This document shows positions 8,702 to 18,477 of a stretch of 64,000 nucleotides of DNA, piece after piece (within the stretch, counting starts at the first letter, position 1; each line of letters begins with the position of its first letter). The position numbers and the translations under genes are program-made. Below the pieces are notes generated by a model, which was not told the DNA's origin, made no database searches, and was given only the letters and a program-made list of their open reading frames with translations. Origin of the DNA: Archaeoglobus sulfaticallidus PM70-1 (GTDB lineage: Archaea; Halobacteriota; Archaeoglobi; Archaeoglobales; Archaeoglobaceae); the NCBI RefSeq assembly GCF_000385565.1, contig NC_021169.1, positions 682,001-746,000 of the forward strand, written 5' to 3'.

Positions 8702-9832
8702 TTATTTCATTTTCATCATCAGAAGGAATGCCGGTATAGAAATAAAACAGATCGTTCCTGAGACTAAAAAGACATGGTATATGCCCATAGCATCCATTAT
8801 GCCCCCTGCGATCATCGGTGCTGTGATCATGCCTATACTCATCGCCGTGTTGAATGCCCCCATGGCAGTTCCCTGACCGATCTCTCTTCCAGCTATCGTA
8901 ACGAGAGCCATGGCCGAAGGCATCGATAAAGCTCCACCGATGCCTATGATCAGCGAAGCTAACAGCAAAGACTCAAAGCTCTTTAAGAATGGAATGAACA
9001 GGAAACAGAAGGCTATAATCGCTGAACCTGCAGAGATCAGTACTGCTTTATTGTGGTTATCTGCGAACCTTCCAAATCTCCTCTGAAGGATTGCTGTTGT
9101 AAATATGCTGGTAGATATCAACATACCCGTCTGAGTTGATGGTAAACTGATAAGATATCCAAGAACAGGTAGGAAAACCATGAAAACACCATTTGCAAAG
9201 GCATTCATAGCTCTAAAAAAGAGAATTGCCCGCATAACTTTGTTCTTCAAAGCCCCCTTCAAACTTGCTTGTCTATACTTGCCTCTGGACTCGGGGAGGA
9301 ACAGGAGGCAGATCAGGAAGGATATGAAAGACAGAACAGCCATTGATATGAAAACCGCCTCCATTCCGTACATATCCCTTATAACTCCACCCACTAGAGG
9401 GCCAAATCCCATTCCGAAGAACATCGATGCCATGAAGGTTCCCATATACATACCCTCTCTGCCTTTAGGAGACAGGTCGGCTATGTATGCAAGAGCCACA
9501 GGAATTACCATCGCCGATGCAATGCCATGCACTATTCTTACTGCGGTTAGAGAATAAACCGAGTTGGCATAGATGTAGATGAACGAGAGGATCGTGAAAA
9601 TCAGCAAACCAGTTAAAATGAAGAACCTTCTCCCCCTCGAGTCTGATAACTTGCCTATCAGTGGCATGAACACGGCTCTGGACAGTGAGAATCCAGAGAA
9701 TATCGCCCCAATCCACAACCCCGTGGCTCCAAGACTCTCAGCGTAGTATGGGAGCAACGGAACAACAATTCCCAGACCCAGCATAACTGAAAATACCGAT
9801 ATGAAAAGTACATTGAACACCCTCGAACCCAT
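8702..9832 (-). CDS. MFS transporter (paralogue 1)
   Basis: 376 residues, about 12 hydrophobic segments. The first loop motif after TM2 reads GKLSDSRGRRFF, matching the MFS G-x3-D-x-x-G-R-R/K signature, and the segment GFGPLVGG corresponds to the antiporter-type motif of TM5. Drug or metabolite efflux is the usual role; the substrate cannot be read. It is the last gene of a minus-strand run DUF167-TOPRIM-MFS-MFS and is related to the preceding MFS gene, so a tandem duplication is likely. Confidence 0.85.
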   Translation of the reverse strand: MGSRVFNVLFISVFSVMLGLGIVVPLLPYYAESLGATGLWIGAIFSGFSLSRAVFMPLIGKLSDSRGRRFFILTGLLIFTILSFIYIYANSVYSLTAVRIVHGIASAMVIPVALAYIADLSPKGREGMYMGTFMASMFFGMGFGPLVGGVIRDMYGMEAVFISMAVLSFISFLICLLFLPESRGKYRQASLKGALKNKVMRAILFFRAMNAFANGVFMVFLPVLGYLISLPSTQTGMLISTSIFTTAILQRRFGRFADNHNKAVLISAGSAIIAFCFLFIPFLKSFESLLLASLIIGIGGALSMPSAMALVTIAGREIGQGTAMGAFNTAMSIGMITAPMIAGGIMDAMGIYHVFLVSGTICFISIPAFLLMMKMK

Positions 9833-9864
9833 CTGACCTTCACCTCTGCTACCATCACCCAGGA

Positions 9865-11013
9865 CTATTTAAATTTTGGTTTGTTAATAATAAATCTCGA
9901 TAGAACGAGATACACTACCGCAGATAAAGCTGTGAACATCCCAGACAGTATAAACACGAAGGAAAAACCGTATGTCTCGGTAACATATCCCATTATCGCA
10001 GGTCCGAGGAATACGGCAAGCTGAAGGGATGTGCTGGATGCGCCCATCGCAAAACCCTGATGCTCTGGAGAGACCAGATCGGAGAGTAAGGCAAATCCTG
10101 CTGGATTGGCAAATCCCATTCCCAATCCGGTTAAAAATGTTCCCAGGGCTATGGCGTAAAAGCTTTGTGAAAGAAAGAGAAATATTCCTATTGCCTCAAT
10201 TACGAGTCCAAAAACGATTACTGGAAGCCTCCCTATCGAATCTGAAAGCTTTCCAGCTGGAACCCTAACCAAAGCAGATGACAGAAAAAGGAATGTTACG
10301 AGAAATCCAATATCTCTGTAATCATATCCAAGCCTGGGGAGATACAGCGGAATCGAGTATATGGAGATTACAGCACTCCCAAAAGTGGCGAAAAATGGAA
10401 CCATAGCTGCAAACATTGCTTTTTTATCCAGATCGAATTCGAACCCAAAAGAGCCCCTTCTCTCATCAACTCTGAAAAGCAGAAACGGCACAAACCCAAT
10501 TACAGCAACTATGCTGCATGAAATAAATACCTCTCTGACCCCGAAAACCTCTGCCACATATCCACCAATAGATGGGCCAAATGCATAGCCAAGCATTGTG
10601 AATGTTGCAATCCATCCCAGAGCCTCACCCTTTCTGCCCTCCTCAGACAGATCAATTACGAGAGCATTGATGGCAGGAACGAAAATCGCCATGGCAAGGC
10701 CATGCAGGAACCTCGCTAAAAGCAGTTCGATGTAATTTCTCGATACTATATAGAACAGGGGAGCTACGATGAAGAGGGAAAAACCAATCAGCGAAGTTCT
10801 GTATTTTCCAAACCTGTCCGCAATCATTCCAAAAAGCACCATTGTAAGAGATGTTACCAAAGCGAAACCTCCACTGATGACTCCAGCCCAGAATGCATTT
10901 GCACCGAGTTTCATTGAGTAGGGTGCGATGATCGGAAAAACTATGCTTCCCGCGAGATAGCCTACAAATCCAGCAAAATACAGTATTCCACTCCTCAAAT
11001 GTATCCCTGCCAC
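9865..11013 (-). CDS. MFS transporter (paralogue 2)
   Basis: 382 residues with about 12 membrane spans and the loop motif GMIADRFGKYRTS. TM5 carries GYAFGPSIGGYVAE. It starts with GTG at 11013, inside the end of the TOPRIM gene (19-base overlap), so translation is probably coupled. It shares the pattern and length of its downstream neighbour. The substrate is unknown. Confidence 0.83.
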   Translation of the reverse strand: MAGIHLRSGILYFAGFVGYLAGSIVFPIIAPYSMKLGANAFWAGVISGGFALVTSLTMVLFGMIADRFGKYRTSLIGFSLFIVAPLFYIVSRNYIELLLARFLHGLAMAIFVPAINALVIDLSEEGRKGEALGWIATFTMLGYAFGPSIGGYVAEVFGVREVFISCSIVAVIGFVPFLLFRVDERRGSFGFEFDLDKKAMFAAMVPFFATFGSAVISIYSIPLYLPRLGYDYRDIGFLVTFLFLSSALVRVPAGKLSDSIGRLPVIVFGLVIEAIGIFLFLSQSFYAIALGTFLTGLGMGFANPAGFALLSDLVSPEHQGFAMGASSTSLQLAVFLGPAIMGYVTETYGFSFVFILSGMFTALSAVVYLVLSRFIINKPKFK

Positions 11014-11402
11014 TCCAGCTCTATCTCCGCCTTTTTAATCAACTTTGGGATGTCTTCTATCGTTCTAACCTCTTTGCCAACTATTCTGAACAGTCTCTTT
11101 CTGTATTCTCTATCCACTGCTATGCCATTCAATTCAAGCTTTCTCGAAAGCTCCTTTTCGATCTTGTTTCCCCTATAATCCCAGTCTGTCAACAGTATGA
11201 CGAACCTGCTACGAACTGAATCCACTATTTCAGCATCCGAGCTTATCGATGCGAACCTGACTTCACCGTGAATTCCCATCTCTTTCAAAGCTTTCTCATC
11301 AGAGCGGCCTTCGACGATGATGACTGCTCCATCATCACAGGCTCTAGCGATCTCCTTGATTATCTCCCTTATCTCAACAAGTTCCTCATAACTCAGCTTC
11401 AT
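10995..11402 (-). CDS. TOPRIM domain protein (UPF0292-like)
   Basis: 135 residues from ATG at 11402 (a TTG at 11408 is the alternative). The TOPRIM core is clear: AVIIVEGRSDEKALKEMG supplies the catalytic Glu, and FVILLTDWDYRGNKIEKEL supplies the D-x-D. This small archaeal family resembles 5S rRNA maturase (M5) and primase TOPRIM domains and may act on RNA or DNA. No partner domain is attached. It overlaps the DUF167 gene upstream by 17 bases and the MFS gene downstream. Confidence 0.8.
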   Translation of the reverse strand: MKLSYEELVEIREIIKEIARACDDGAVIIVEGRSDEKALKEMGIHGEVRFASISSDAEIVDSVRSRFVILLTDWDYRGNKIEKELSRKLELNGIAVDREYRKRLFRIVGKEVRTIEDIPKLIKKAEIELEWQGYI

Positions 11403-11703
11403 TTTCAAATCTTCTTTTCAGGATCTCAACAACCCTATCATAGCTTAAATGAACCCTTATAACCTTATTCGAGCTCTTCTCACCTTTAAGTATCTCTACC
11501 TCTACTCCAAAGATCTTTTCCATCTCAGATATTATTTCCCTGTTCGCCTTGTTGTCTCTGGCAGGACTTTTAATCCTGACTTCTATGGCCTTCCTCCATT
11601 CGTTGTATGCGTGAGGTATTCTCGTTTTCTTGGCGTTTGCGGAAACCGATATACTCAGGATCGTCCTGTCTCCATCCTTTTTAAGTGCCTCTTCGAAACC
11701 CAT
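11386..11703 (-). CDS. DUF167 (YggU/UPF0235) family protein
   Basis: 105 residues. The family hallmarks are ISVSANAKKTRI near the N-terminus, the KSPARDNKANREIISEM segment and GEKSSNKVIRV, where relatives have the sequence G-x-x-S-x-x-K. Its function is unknown, though it is widespread in all domains. It is the first gene of the four-gene overlapping minus-strand operon. Confidence 0.82.
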   Translation of the reverse strand: MGFEEALKKDGDRTILSISVSANAKKTRIPHAYNEWRKAIEVRIKSPARDNKANREIISEMEKIFGVEVEILKGEKSSNKVIRVHLSYDRVVEILKRRFENEAEL

Positions 11704-11739
11704 AGCGCCTCACAACAGCACTCCAATATATTTTTAGCT

Positions 11740-12261
11740 TTACCATTTCTCCCAGTGCGTGAGCTCCTGAATCGGATATCTCCTTCTCTTTTCAGGTTTC
11801 TCGTCAGGGTATCCAATGGGGATAATGGCTACAGGTCTGGCATGATCCGGAATTCCCAGCAGGGAAGAGATTAACTCCTCGTGAAATGCACCAACCCAGA
11901 CGCATCCGAGTCCCAACGCTGTGGCTGCTATTAGCATGTTCTCAACCGCTGCTGTAGCGTCTTGCTCGGCATAAAACTTTCCCCTTTCACCATAAACCCT
12001 CATGCTCCGGGGATAGTTCGCACACACAACTATGACCACCGGAGCTTCTGCGATGAACATCTGGTTCAGAGAGGCTTTTGCGATTTCAACCTTCATCTTT
12101 TCATCCCTAACGACTATAAAGTCCCTCGCCTGTAAGTTTCCAGCAGATGGAGCAGAATTGCCAGCTTTCAGGATTTCAAGCAAAATATCATCGGGAACCT
12201 TCTCTTTCCTGAATTTTCTTATCGATACTCTGTTAAATATAACATCTAAACAGTCCGTCAT
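11740..12261 (-). CDS. Nitroreductase family flavoprotein
   Basis: 173 residues from ATG at 12261; an ATG 18 bases earlier (12279) is possible. Family features: [19 protein letters not shown] at the N-terminus (FMN phosphate-binding Arg residues), [18 protein letters not shown], and the later [15 protein letters not shown] with a [19 protein letters not shown] end. Members bind FMN and reduce nitro or other electrophilic compounds with NAD(P)H. The substrate is unknown. Confidence 0.85.
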   Translation of the reverse strand: MTDCLDVIFNRVSIRKFRKEKVPDDILLEILKAGNSAPSAGNLQARDFIVVRDEKMKVEIAKASLNQMFIAEAPVVIVVCANYPRSMRVYGERGKFYAEQDATAAVENMLIAATALGLGCVWVGAFHEELISSLLGIPDHARPVAIIPIGYPDEKPEKRRRYPIQELTHWEKW

Positions 12262-12344
12262 CCTTAAACAGTTATACAAGAAAAATAAAAGGTTTGCGAT
12301 ATTTTTATGAAGCTTTAGCAGGTTATTTTGCAGATTATAATAAT

Positions 12345-13925
12345 TTACAACTCGATATATGTTGCATCTATTATTCCGTCGAGCTTCACCATCTGTTCGA
12401 GGACATCCTTCGACGGCACATCGTCCACAAGAAGTAGCATCAGCTGAATACCTCCCTTTCCTCCATGTCTACCAACGATCATTCCAGCGATATTGATGTT
12501 GTTCTCCCCAAACAGCGTTCCAACTCTCCCGATAACACCGGGTTTGTCCTCATGCAGAGAGATTATGTAGTTGCCCTTCGGTATGAAGTCCACCTTGTAC
12601 CTGTCGATCTTCAGTATTCTGTAATCATCCTTTCCAAAGCATGTTCCCTCAAGGGTTATGCTCTTTTCATCCCCCTCAGCATAAACTTCCAAAATGCTCG
12701 AGTAGTATTCAGAGGTCTCACTTTTGCTCTCCTCTATCCTTATTTTCCTCTCTCTCGCTACGGGAACGCATGAAACAAGATTTATGTTCGAACCCAGAAT
12801 CTCACCCAGCAGACCCATCAGGAACGATCTGGTTATGTAATCCGTCTCATATCCAGAGATTTCTCCCTTGTAGGTTATTCTCACGGCCTTGATGACATTT
12901 CCAAGCCTAGCTGAAGCAATCCTACCCATCTTCTCAGCCAGAAGCATGTAGGGCATAATCTTCTCATAGGCTGTTGGTTCAAGGCTCGGAAGATTTACAG
13001 CGTTCCTGGCCGGTAGACCTTTAGAGAAGTTTATAATTTCCCCAGCTATTGTCAAACCAACGCTTATCTGTGCTTCCTTGGTTGATGCTCCTATGTGTGG
13101 GGTTGTGACCACATTGTCCAGCTTGAGCAAAGGATTGTCTCCCGGCGGCTCGTTTTCATAGACATCCAGTCCAGCTCCAGCAAGCTTTCCATTAATCAGA
13201 CTCTCATAAAGGGCTTTCTCGTCAACTATTCCCCCCCTCGCACAGTTTATGATGTAAGCTCCATCCTTCATCAGCTCGAACTCCCTCTTAGAGAACATTC
13301 CAACAGTTTCCTTGGTCTTCGGAACATGTATCGTTATGAAATCAGATTTCCGCAGAACATCTTCAAATGGCAGGATCTCAACTCCAATCTCCTTCGCCTT
13401 CTCCTCGCTTATGTAGGGATCGTAAGCGAGAACATGCATCTCAAGCATCTTCGCCCTTTTCGCAACCTCATATCCAACTCTTCCAAGACCGATAACTCCT
13501 AGAGTCTTCCCTCTCAGCTCTGTGCCGATGAACTTCTTCCTCTCCCATTTCCCTTCCTTCACACTTCTATCCGCCTGTGGTATCTTTCTTGCCACAGCAA
13601 AGATCATCGCGATAGCAAGCTCCGCAGTAGATACAGAATTTCCACCCGGAGCATTCACAACCACAATGCCTTTCTCGGTTGCTTTCTTGATATCAATGTT
13701 ATCCACCCCAGCACCAGCCCTTCCAATAATCCTGAGGTTTTTCGCCGCCTCAATCACCTCAGCCGTAACCTTGGTCCCGCTTCTGACAATTAAACCATCA
13801 TAATCCGGTATGACTTTAATTAAGTCCTCCTGCGACAGGCTGGTCATTACATCAACATCTATTCCAGCGTTTTTCATCATTGCAATCGCTTCATCCGGTA
13901 TAGGGTCTGAAACAAGTACCTTCAT
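12345..13925 (-). CDS. serA: D-3-phosphoglycerate dehydrogenase
   Basis: 526 residues from ATG at 13925, matching the long form of SerA. Order: catalytic substrate-binding part, NAD-binding Rossmann core ([17 protein letters not shown]), catalytic Arg in [15 protein letters not shown], Glu in [11 protein letters not shown], His in TTPHIGAST, then an intervening ASB domain and a C-terminal ACT domain ([19 protein letters not shown]). It oxidises 3-phosphoglycerate in the first step of serine synthesis, with ACT-linked feedback expected. It is monocistronic. A 15-nt tandem duplication lies upstream. Confidence 0.95.
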   Translation of the reverse strand: MKVLVSDPIPDEAIAMMKNAGIDVDVMTSLSQEDLIKVIPDYDGLIVRSGTKVTAEVIEAAKNLRIIGRAGAGVDNIDIKKATEKGIVVVNAPGGNSVSTAELAIAMIFAVARKIPQADRSVKEGKWERKKFIGTELRGKTLGVIGLGRVGYEVAKRAKMLEMHVLAYDPYISEEKAKEIGVEILPFEDVLRKSDFITIHVPKTKETVGMFSKREFELMKDGAYIINCARGGIVDEKALYESLINGKLAGAGLDVYENEPPGDNPLLKLDNVVTTPHIGASTKEAQISVGLTIAGEIINFSKGLPARNAVNLPSLEPTAYEKIMPYMLLAEKMGRIASARLGNVIKAVRITYKGEISGYETDYITRSFLMGLLGEILGSNINLVSCVPVARERKIRIEESKSETSEYYSSILEVYAEGDEKSITLEGTCFGKDDYRILKIDRYKVDFIPKGNYIISLHEDKPGVIGRVGTLFGENNINIAGMIVGRHGGKGGIQLMLLLVDDVPSKDVLEQMVKLDGIIDATYIEL

Positions 13926-14038
13926 TAAAGCAACTAAGACCATGGGATTTAAACTTTTACTGTTGATTTTTTCTGCCGAGTAATTTTTCTCAAAGTAATT
14001 TTTCTCAAGACATACACATCAAAGAATTATCCCGAGAA

Positions 14039-15049
14039 TTATCCTAACAGCCCCACTCCTTCAATTACAACCCTGTTCCCATCAAAGTAGATTATATCTC
14101 CAAAAAACTGTTTTATGACATAGGCATTGCTTTTCTGATGCATTGTTATCTCAGAAGTCGTGTATGATGTTTTTCCTTTCGCCAGAGCGGCAAACACCAT
14201 CACCTGATCGGCGATATGCCTGTCAAAAACCGCTTTTGAATTCATCTCTTTCGCAATCTCCATTGCTGATTCCTGACCGACATTCTCAGCCCTCTTCCCT
14301 TTCTCACCCAGAGCGGATCCTCCCTTGTACCCGCTCCAGAGTGTTATTCCACTGCCAGTTGAGTAGGCTTTGGTTACTTCCAATTTTATATCGCTCTCAA
14401 AACCATTTTTTCTCAGAAATCGCTCAGCAGATTTTGCCTGCCTTGATGCAACATGGTCAGGCAGATTTGAACAGTGGCTTATCCCATACACGGTTTTGCT
14501 TTTGGTATCTTTGAAGTCATTGAAATCAACACCCTCCAGTGAGGATTCTTCTGTTTCCACAACCACCTCGCCACCACCCTTTGGATAGTATCCCCTCGTT
14601 ATAACCTCAAAATTGCACCTAACACCAAGCTCGGACAGGGCCTTTAAGGTTACATTCCTGAAGTAGTCCACGGTTGGGGCCCATTTCACATCAGTTCCCC
14701 CTCTGATTTTCATCCTACAACCCCTCAGGATAGATGGCAGCAGAATCGATTGGAGAATCAGTGTAACACTTCCTGCAGTTCCAATATCAATCTCAAGGCC
14801 TTTAGGCTTTAAGTCAGATGGTCTGAAGGTAACCTCCATCGATCTCACTTTCAGCCCCTCAACCTCGGCATCACACAGCATTTTCGCAGACTCTATCCCT
14901 TTAAGGTGCTGAGGGGCCAAGCCCGGCTTTGGACGGTTGGCTCTGATTCTTGTGATCCTGACAGCCTTACCGGTTATGCATGAAAGAGCAATCGAGCTTC
15001 TGAGAATCTGCCCCCCACCCTCCCCAAAGCTTCCATCTATTTCGATCAT
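14039..15049 (-). CDS. rtcA: RNA 3'-terminal phosphate cyclase
   Basis: 336 residues, a normal length. It starts MIEIDGSFGEGGGQILRSSI and carries RPKPGLAPQHLKGIESA, GTAGSVTLILQ and the RGYYPKGGGEV motif. The late FDRHIADQVMVFAAL segment contains the His that is adenylylated in this family. The enzyme converts 3'-phosphate RNA ends to 2',3'-cyclic phosphates with ATP. No RtcB ligase gene is next to it here. Confidence 0.95.
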   Translation of the reverse strand: MIEIDGSFGEGGGQILRSSIALSCITGKAVRITRIRANRPKPGLAPQHLKGIESAKMLCDAEVEGLKVRSMEVTFRPSDLKPKGLEIDIGTAGSVTLILQSILLPSILRGCRMKIRGGTDVKWAPTVDYFRNVTLKALSELGVRCNFEVITRGYYPKGGGEVVVETEESSLEGVDFNDFKDTKSKTVYGISHCSNLPDHVASRQAKSAERFLRKNGFESDIKLEVTKAYSTGSGITLWSGYKGGSALGEKGKRAENVGQESAMEIAKEMNSKAVFDRHIADQVMVFAALAKGKTSYTTSEITMHQKSNAYVIKQFFGDIIYFDGNRVVIEGVGLLG

Positions 15050-15126
15050 ATCTTTCAGAAGTACTGCTAAATATAAAGGCGTTATTCCTGATTCTCTATT
15101 GGATTTTGCTGCCCTCCATCAACAAC

Positions 15127-15966
15127 TCAATTTCGGTAATAGAATCCATCCTCTTCTCTAACCAGCCCCCTCGATATCAGGTAATCAAGGTGCTTTCTGA
15201 TCATGTTCCTCTCAAAGAAGTCGAGCAGTTCTTTGGCATACGGCTTCTTTCTGTAGAATGGGGATATCTCAACCAGATCCTCCAGACTCTTTCCATCTTC
15301 AAGCAGTTCCAGCAAAAGCCTGTCCCTTTCGTCAAAAACTCTTAGATACTCCTCTATCCTATCGTCAAACTCCTCTCTGCTGAAGACTTTCATGAGATGA
15401 GATGAGATATACAACTCAAAATCCATCTTCCTCAGCTCTTCGATGCTCTTCCTGAACTGCTCAAGATCGCTTTCAGGGTTACCATACCATGGACCGAATC
15501 TCGTTAGATCTATATCTGCCCCATACATTATCCTGCCATCTATCAGAAAAACATGCATGTCGAGAGTATGTCCCGGAAGCTTGTACGCTATTATTTCCGG
15601 ATTCTCAAAGATCAACCCCTCTTCATACTTCTCAGACTTAAATCCCCTCAAACCCACACCTTTCACGAATTCCTTCCAGTATTCAGCGAGTTCATCAGCA
15701 AGTCTGTTTGCGAGAGTATCGATATCAGTCTCAAATCCCTCAGGAGATAGAACCTTCCTTCCCATCTCATTGAATACCCACGCATCAAGCACATGATCTG
15801 GATGCGTGTGCGATAAAAGAACCACCTCAACTCTATCCTTAACTGCCCCCACATCCCCCAATCCAGCATCTATCAGGATGCTGTCCAGAAGCAAGCAGTT
15901 ACAGTAAGGAAACTTTCCTTTATTCTTTCCCTCAAGGAGGAATGTTCTTTCATCGATCTTCAGCAT
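15127..15966 (-). CDS. MBL-fold metallo-hydrolase
   Basis: 279 residues. The metal motif HTHPDHVLDAW (H-x-H-x-D-H) is at about 53-58, a further His lies in YKLPGHTLDMHVF, and Asp in MYGADIDLT. The last 90 residues are helical with a winged-helix look, as in LACTB2-like proteins that fuse the MBL core to a C-terminal helix-turn-helix. Those relatives are nucleases or glyoxalase-II-like hydrolases. No substrate can be assigned. Confidence 0.82.
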   Translation of the reverse strand: MLKIDERTFLLEGKNKGKFPYCNCLLLDSILIDAGLGDVGAVKDRVEVVLLSHTHPDHVLDAWVFNEMGRKVLSPEGFETDIDTLANRLADELAEYWKEFVKGVGLRGFKSEKYEEGLIFENPEIIAYKLPGHTLDMHVFLIDGRIMYGADIDLTRFGPWYGNPESDLEQFRKSIEELRKMDFELYISSHLMKVFSREEFDDRIEEYLRVFDERDRLLLELLEDGKSLEDLVEISPFYRKKPYAKELLDFFERNMIRKHLDYLISRGLVREEDGFYYRN

Positions 15967-16017
15967 GGTGCAAATAAATATATCAAAGTTAAAAAATTTA
16001 CTGGATTTTTTATGGAA

Positions 16018-17331
16018 TCAGAACTTCAGCGTTCTGGCAGCAACTATGAGCGGCTCCCATGTTGGAGCAAAAGGAGGTGCATAAGCCAGATCGGCGAAGA
16101 AGAGATCCTTGGTTGTCATTCCCGTCTGTATAACTGCAGCCATCGTATTCACTCTCATCAGAACCGAATCGTAGCCGGCTATCTGCGCTCCAAGAATCCT
16201 CTTCGTGTTCCTGTCAGCTATGACCTTGATAAAGGTCTTTCTCCCTCCAGGATAGTAGTGAACCCTTGTCTGTGCCTTTATGAAGGTTGTTTGCGGATCG
16301 AAGCCAGCTTCTCTTGCCTCTTTCTCATTCAATCCAGTTCTACCTATCTCGAGCTCATGGAACTTCGTTATCTGCGTTCCAAGAACTCCTGGAAACTCCA
16401 GATCTCCTCCACATATGTTCACTCCAGCCACATAGCCCATCTTGTTCCCCGGAGGAGCTAATGGATTCCACACCCTCTTGCCAGTAACCATGTGGAAAGT
16501 TTCTGCACAATCACCGCAGGCATAAACATTCTCCATGCTCGTTTGCATTTTCCTGTCAGTCCATATGGCACCTGTTTCACCGATCTTCACCCCCAGCCTC
16601 TCAGCCAGTTCCGTGTTGGGCTTGGCTCCAACAGCCACGATAACCATATCCGCTTTATACTCGCCCTTGTCAGTAACGACTTTCTCAACCCTGTCTTTGC
16701 CCTCAAAGGCTGTGACTTTCTCATTCAGCCTCAGATCCACCCATTTCTCCATTTCCTTCTTAACCACCTCTGCAATATCCTCATCGAAGTTCGGAAGCGG
16801 ATGATTGAGCATCTCTATGACTGTAACATTCTTTTTCCTCGCTGAAAAAGCCTCAGCCATCTCTAAGCCAATGTATCCCGAACCCACGATAACTATGTTT
16901 TCAGCTTTCTCAGCATATCTCACAATTCTCTCAGCATCAGGTGGCAGATCGACTGTGAATATACCCTCAAGATCTATACCCTCTATCCCTGGTCGTATGG
17001 GACTTGCTCCGGTAGCTATAACCAGATAATCCCACTCAATCTCCTTCTCCTCACCGTTTTCAACATATTTTACCGAGTTTCTGGTGACATCGGTAACCTT
17101 TGTGTTCATGCGCAGATCAATACCTCTCTTCTCAATGAAGACCTCTGGTGGGTAGTACATCAGCTTTGGCAACTCGCTAACACCCTCCACGACATAGGGT
17201 ATCCCACATGGTGCATGACTGACGAAATTGGTTGCTTCAAAAACGGTCACCTTCCATTCGGGTTTTAGGGCTCTAACCCTCGAAGCGCTGCTCATTCCTC
17301 CAGCGCCACCGCCAATAACAACAACCCTCAT
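16018..17331 (-). CDS. CoA-disulfide reductase / NAD(P)H oxidase-like flavoprotein (copy 1)
   Basis: 437 residues. FAD-binding [17 protein letters not shown] at the N-terminus, then [13 protein letters not shown], where Cys42 is the single active-site Cys of the CoA-disulfide-reductase/NoxA group. A second nucleotide fold reads [19 protein letters not shown] for NAD(P)H, and GDCAETF closes the FAD site. The C-terminal dimerisation domain supplies Tyr residues (VHYYPGG). It may reduce CoA disulfide, polysulfide or oxygen. A close paralogue is at 56864-58186. It diverges from the HTH regulator at 17476. Confidence 0.88.
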   Translation of the reverse strand: MRVVVIGGGAGGMSSASRVRALKPEWKVTVFEATNFVSHAPCGIPYVVEGVSELPKLMYYPPEVFIEKRGIDLRMNTKVTDVTRNSVKYVENGEEKEIEWDYLVIATGASPIRPGIEGIDLEGIFTVDLPPDAERIVRYAEKAENIVIVGSGYIGLEMAEAFSARKKNVTVIEMLNHPLPNFDEDIAEVVKKEMEKWVDLRLNEKVTAFEGKDRVEKVVTDKGEYKADMVIVAVGAKPNTELAERLGVKIGETGAIWTDRKMQTSMENVYACGDCAETFHMVTGKRVWNPLAPPGNKMGYVAGVNICGGDLEFPGVLGTQITKFHELEIGRTGLNEKEAREAGFDPQTTFIKAQTRVHYYPGGRKTFIKVIADRNTKRILGAQIAGYDSVLMRVNTMAAVIQTGMTTKDLFFADLAYAPPFAPTWEPLIVAARTLKF

Positions 17332-17475
17332 TCGATCACCAACTTAATTAATTATTGAAGTTCAATATAAAGGTATGCTTTTAAGCGGTAGAGTTCCATT
17401 CCAGTTGCTATAAGGGTTTATCGCCAGTTTATTACTGAAGCAAAATATTATATAGTAAATCATACCTATCAGTAT

Positions 17476-18435
17476 TTGATGCAGATAGGTGTGCTGCAAA
17501 TAGTGCTGAAAATTCTGAAGAGGGCTGGTTTTGCTGTGACAGATTTAGTCGAAACCAAGCCGAGATGTTTTGACATAGTCGCAAGAAAAGAAGATGAGGC
17601 TTTTCTTATCAAAGTACTCTACAATATCGATTCCTTTAAACTTGAAATGGCACAAGAAATGAAGAAAATAGCCAAACTCCTCAATGCTGTTCCTTTAGTG
17701 GTTGGAGAAAAGTTCAAGCTCGATTTTCTTGAAAGGGGTGTCGTTTATAACAGATACGGTCTGCCTGTTATAAATACAGCCACATTCTACGATTTCATAA
17801 TCGATGAAATCTCACCGATGGTCTATTCCGCTCCAGGCGGGTACTATGTAAAGCTCGACTATGAGAAAATCAGGGAGGTCAGGGAGGAGCTTGGCCTGTC
17901 GCTCGGAGAGATGGCGAAGTATCTGGGAGTTTCGAGAAGGACTGTCAAGAAATATGAGGAGGGCATAGACACCTCAGTCGAGAATGCCCTCAAGCTTGAA
18001 GAACTCCTCGGAACATACATCATCAAGGCGATAGACCTCAAGAATTTCGTTAAATATGAAGAGAATCTTGAAGAGGAAAAGCCAGAGATGGAAGAGAGTG
18101 AGGCAGAGATTGTCGAACAGCTAAGGGTGCTCGGAATAAAGGTCTATCCCATAAAGCATGCACCGTTCGACCTGCTCACAAGGCCTGAAGAGTGTGAGGA
18201 GACGATTTTAACCGGAATCAAGCAGGTTAGAGAGATAAAGAAGAGGGTTAAAGTGCTTGGAAGGGTTTCAGAAGTTTTATCGACAAAGGCTGCGTATATC
18301 GTGGAAAAGAAGGTGTCCGAGCCATCCGACATGGTTGTATTCCTCATGAAAGAGGATCTCGAATGCATATTTTCTGCCAAGGACTTCATCACATTCATAA
18401 ATGAAAAGACAGAATCAACCGAAAAGAATATATAG
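17476..18435 (+). CDS. XRE-type HTH regulator with N-terminal nuclease-like fold
   Basis: 319 residues. Residues 1-120 look like a restriction-endonuclease-like sensor (VETKPRCFDIVARKEDEAFLIKV, a D-x-n-(D/E)-x-K-like strand pattern). Residues about 130-185 form the Cro/C1-type HTH (REELGLSLGEMAKYLGVSRRTVKKYEEG), and a C-terminal domain follows. This matches the archaeal family of putative HTH regulatory proteins often beside the thermosome gene. The stop overlaps the TATA element of the thermosome promoter. Its targets are unknown; a link to the chaperonin gene is inference from position. Confidence 0.82.
   Translation: MMQIGVLQIVLKILKRAGFAVTDLVETKPRCFDIVARKEDEAFLIKVLYNIDSFKLEMAQEMKKIAKLLNAVPLVVGEKFKLDFLERGVVYNRYGLPVINTATFYDFIIDEISPMVYSAPGGYYVKLDYEKIREVREELGLSLGEMAKYLGVSRRTVKKYEEGIDTSVENALKLEELLGTYIIKAIDLKNFVKYEENLEEEKPEMEESEAEIVEQLRVLGIKVYPIKHAPFDLLTRPEECEETILTGIKQVREIKKRVKVLGRVSEVLSTKAAYIVEKKVSEPSDMVVFLMKEDLECIFSAKDFITFINEKTESTEKNI
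18428..18434 (+). promoter_or_regulatory. TATA box of the thermosome gene
   Basis: AAGAATATATAG overlaps the last codons and stop of the HTH gene, about 45-50 bases before the thermosome GTG. GGGGGTGA just before the GTG is the ribosome site. Confidence 0.5.
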
Positions 18436-18477
18436 AACTACTATACCACTTATTCTTGAAATTAAGGGGGTGAGATA

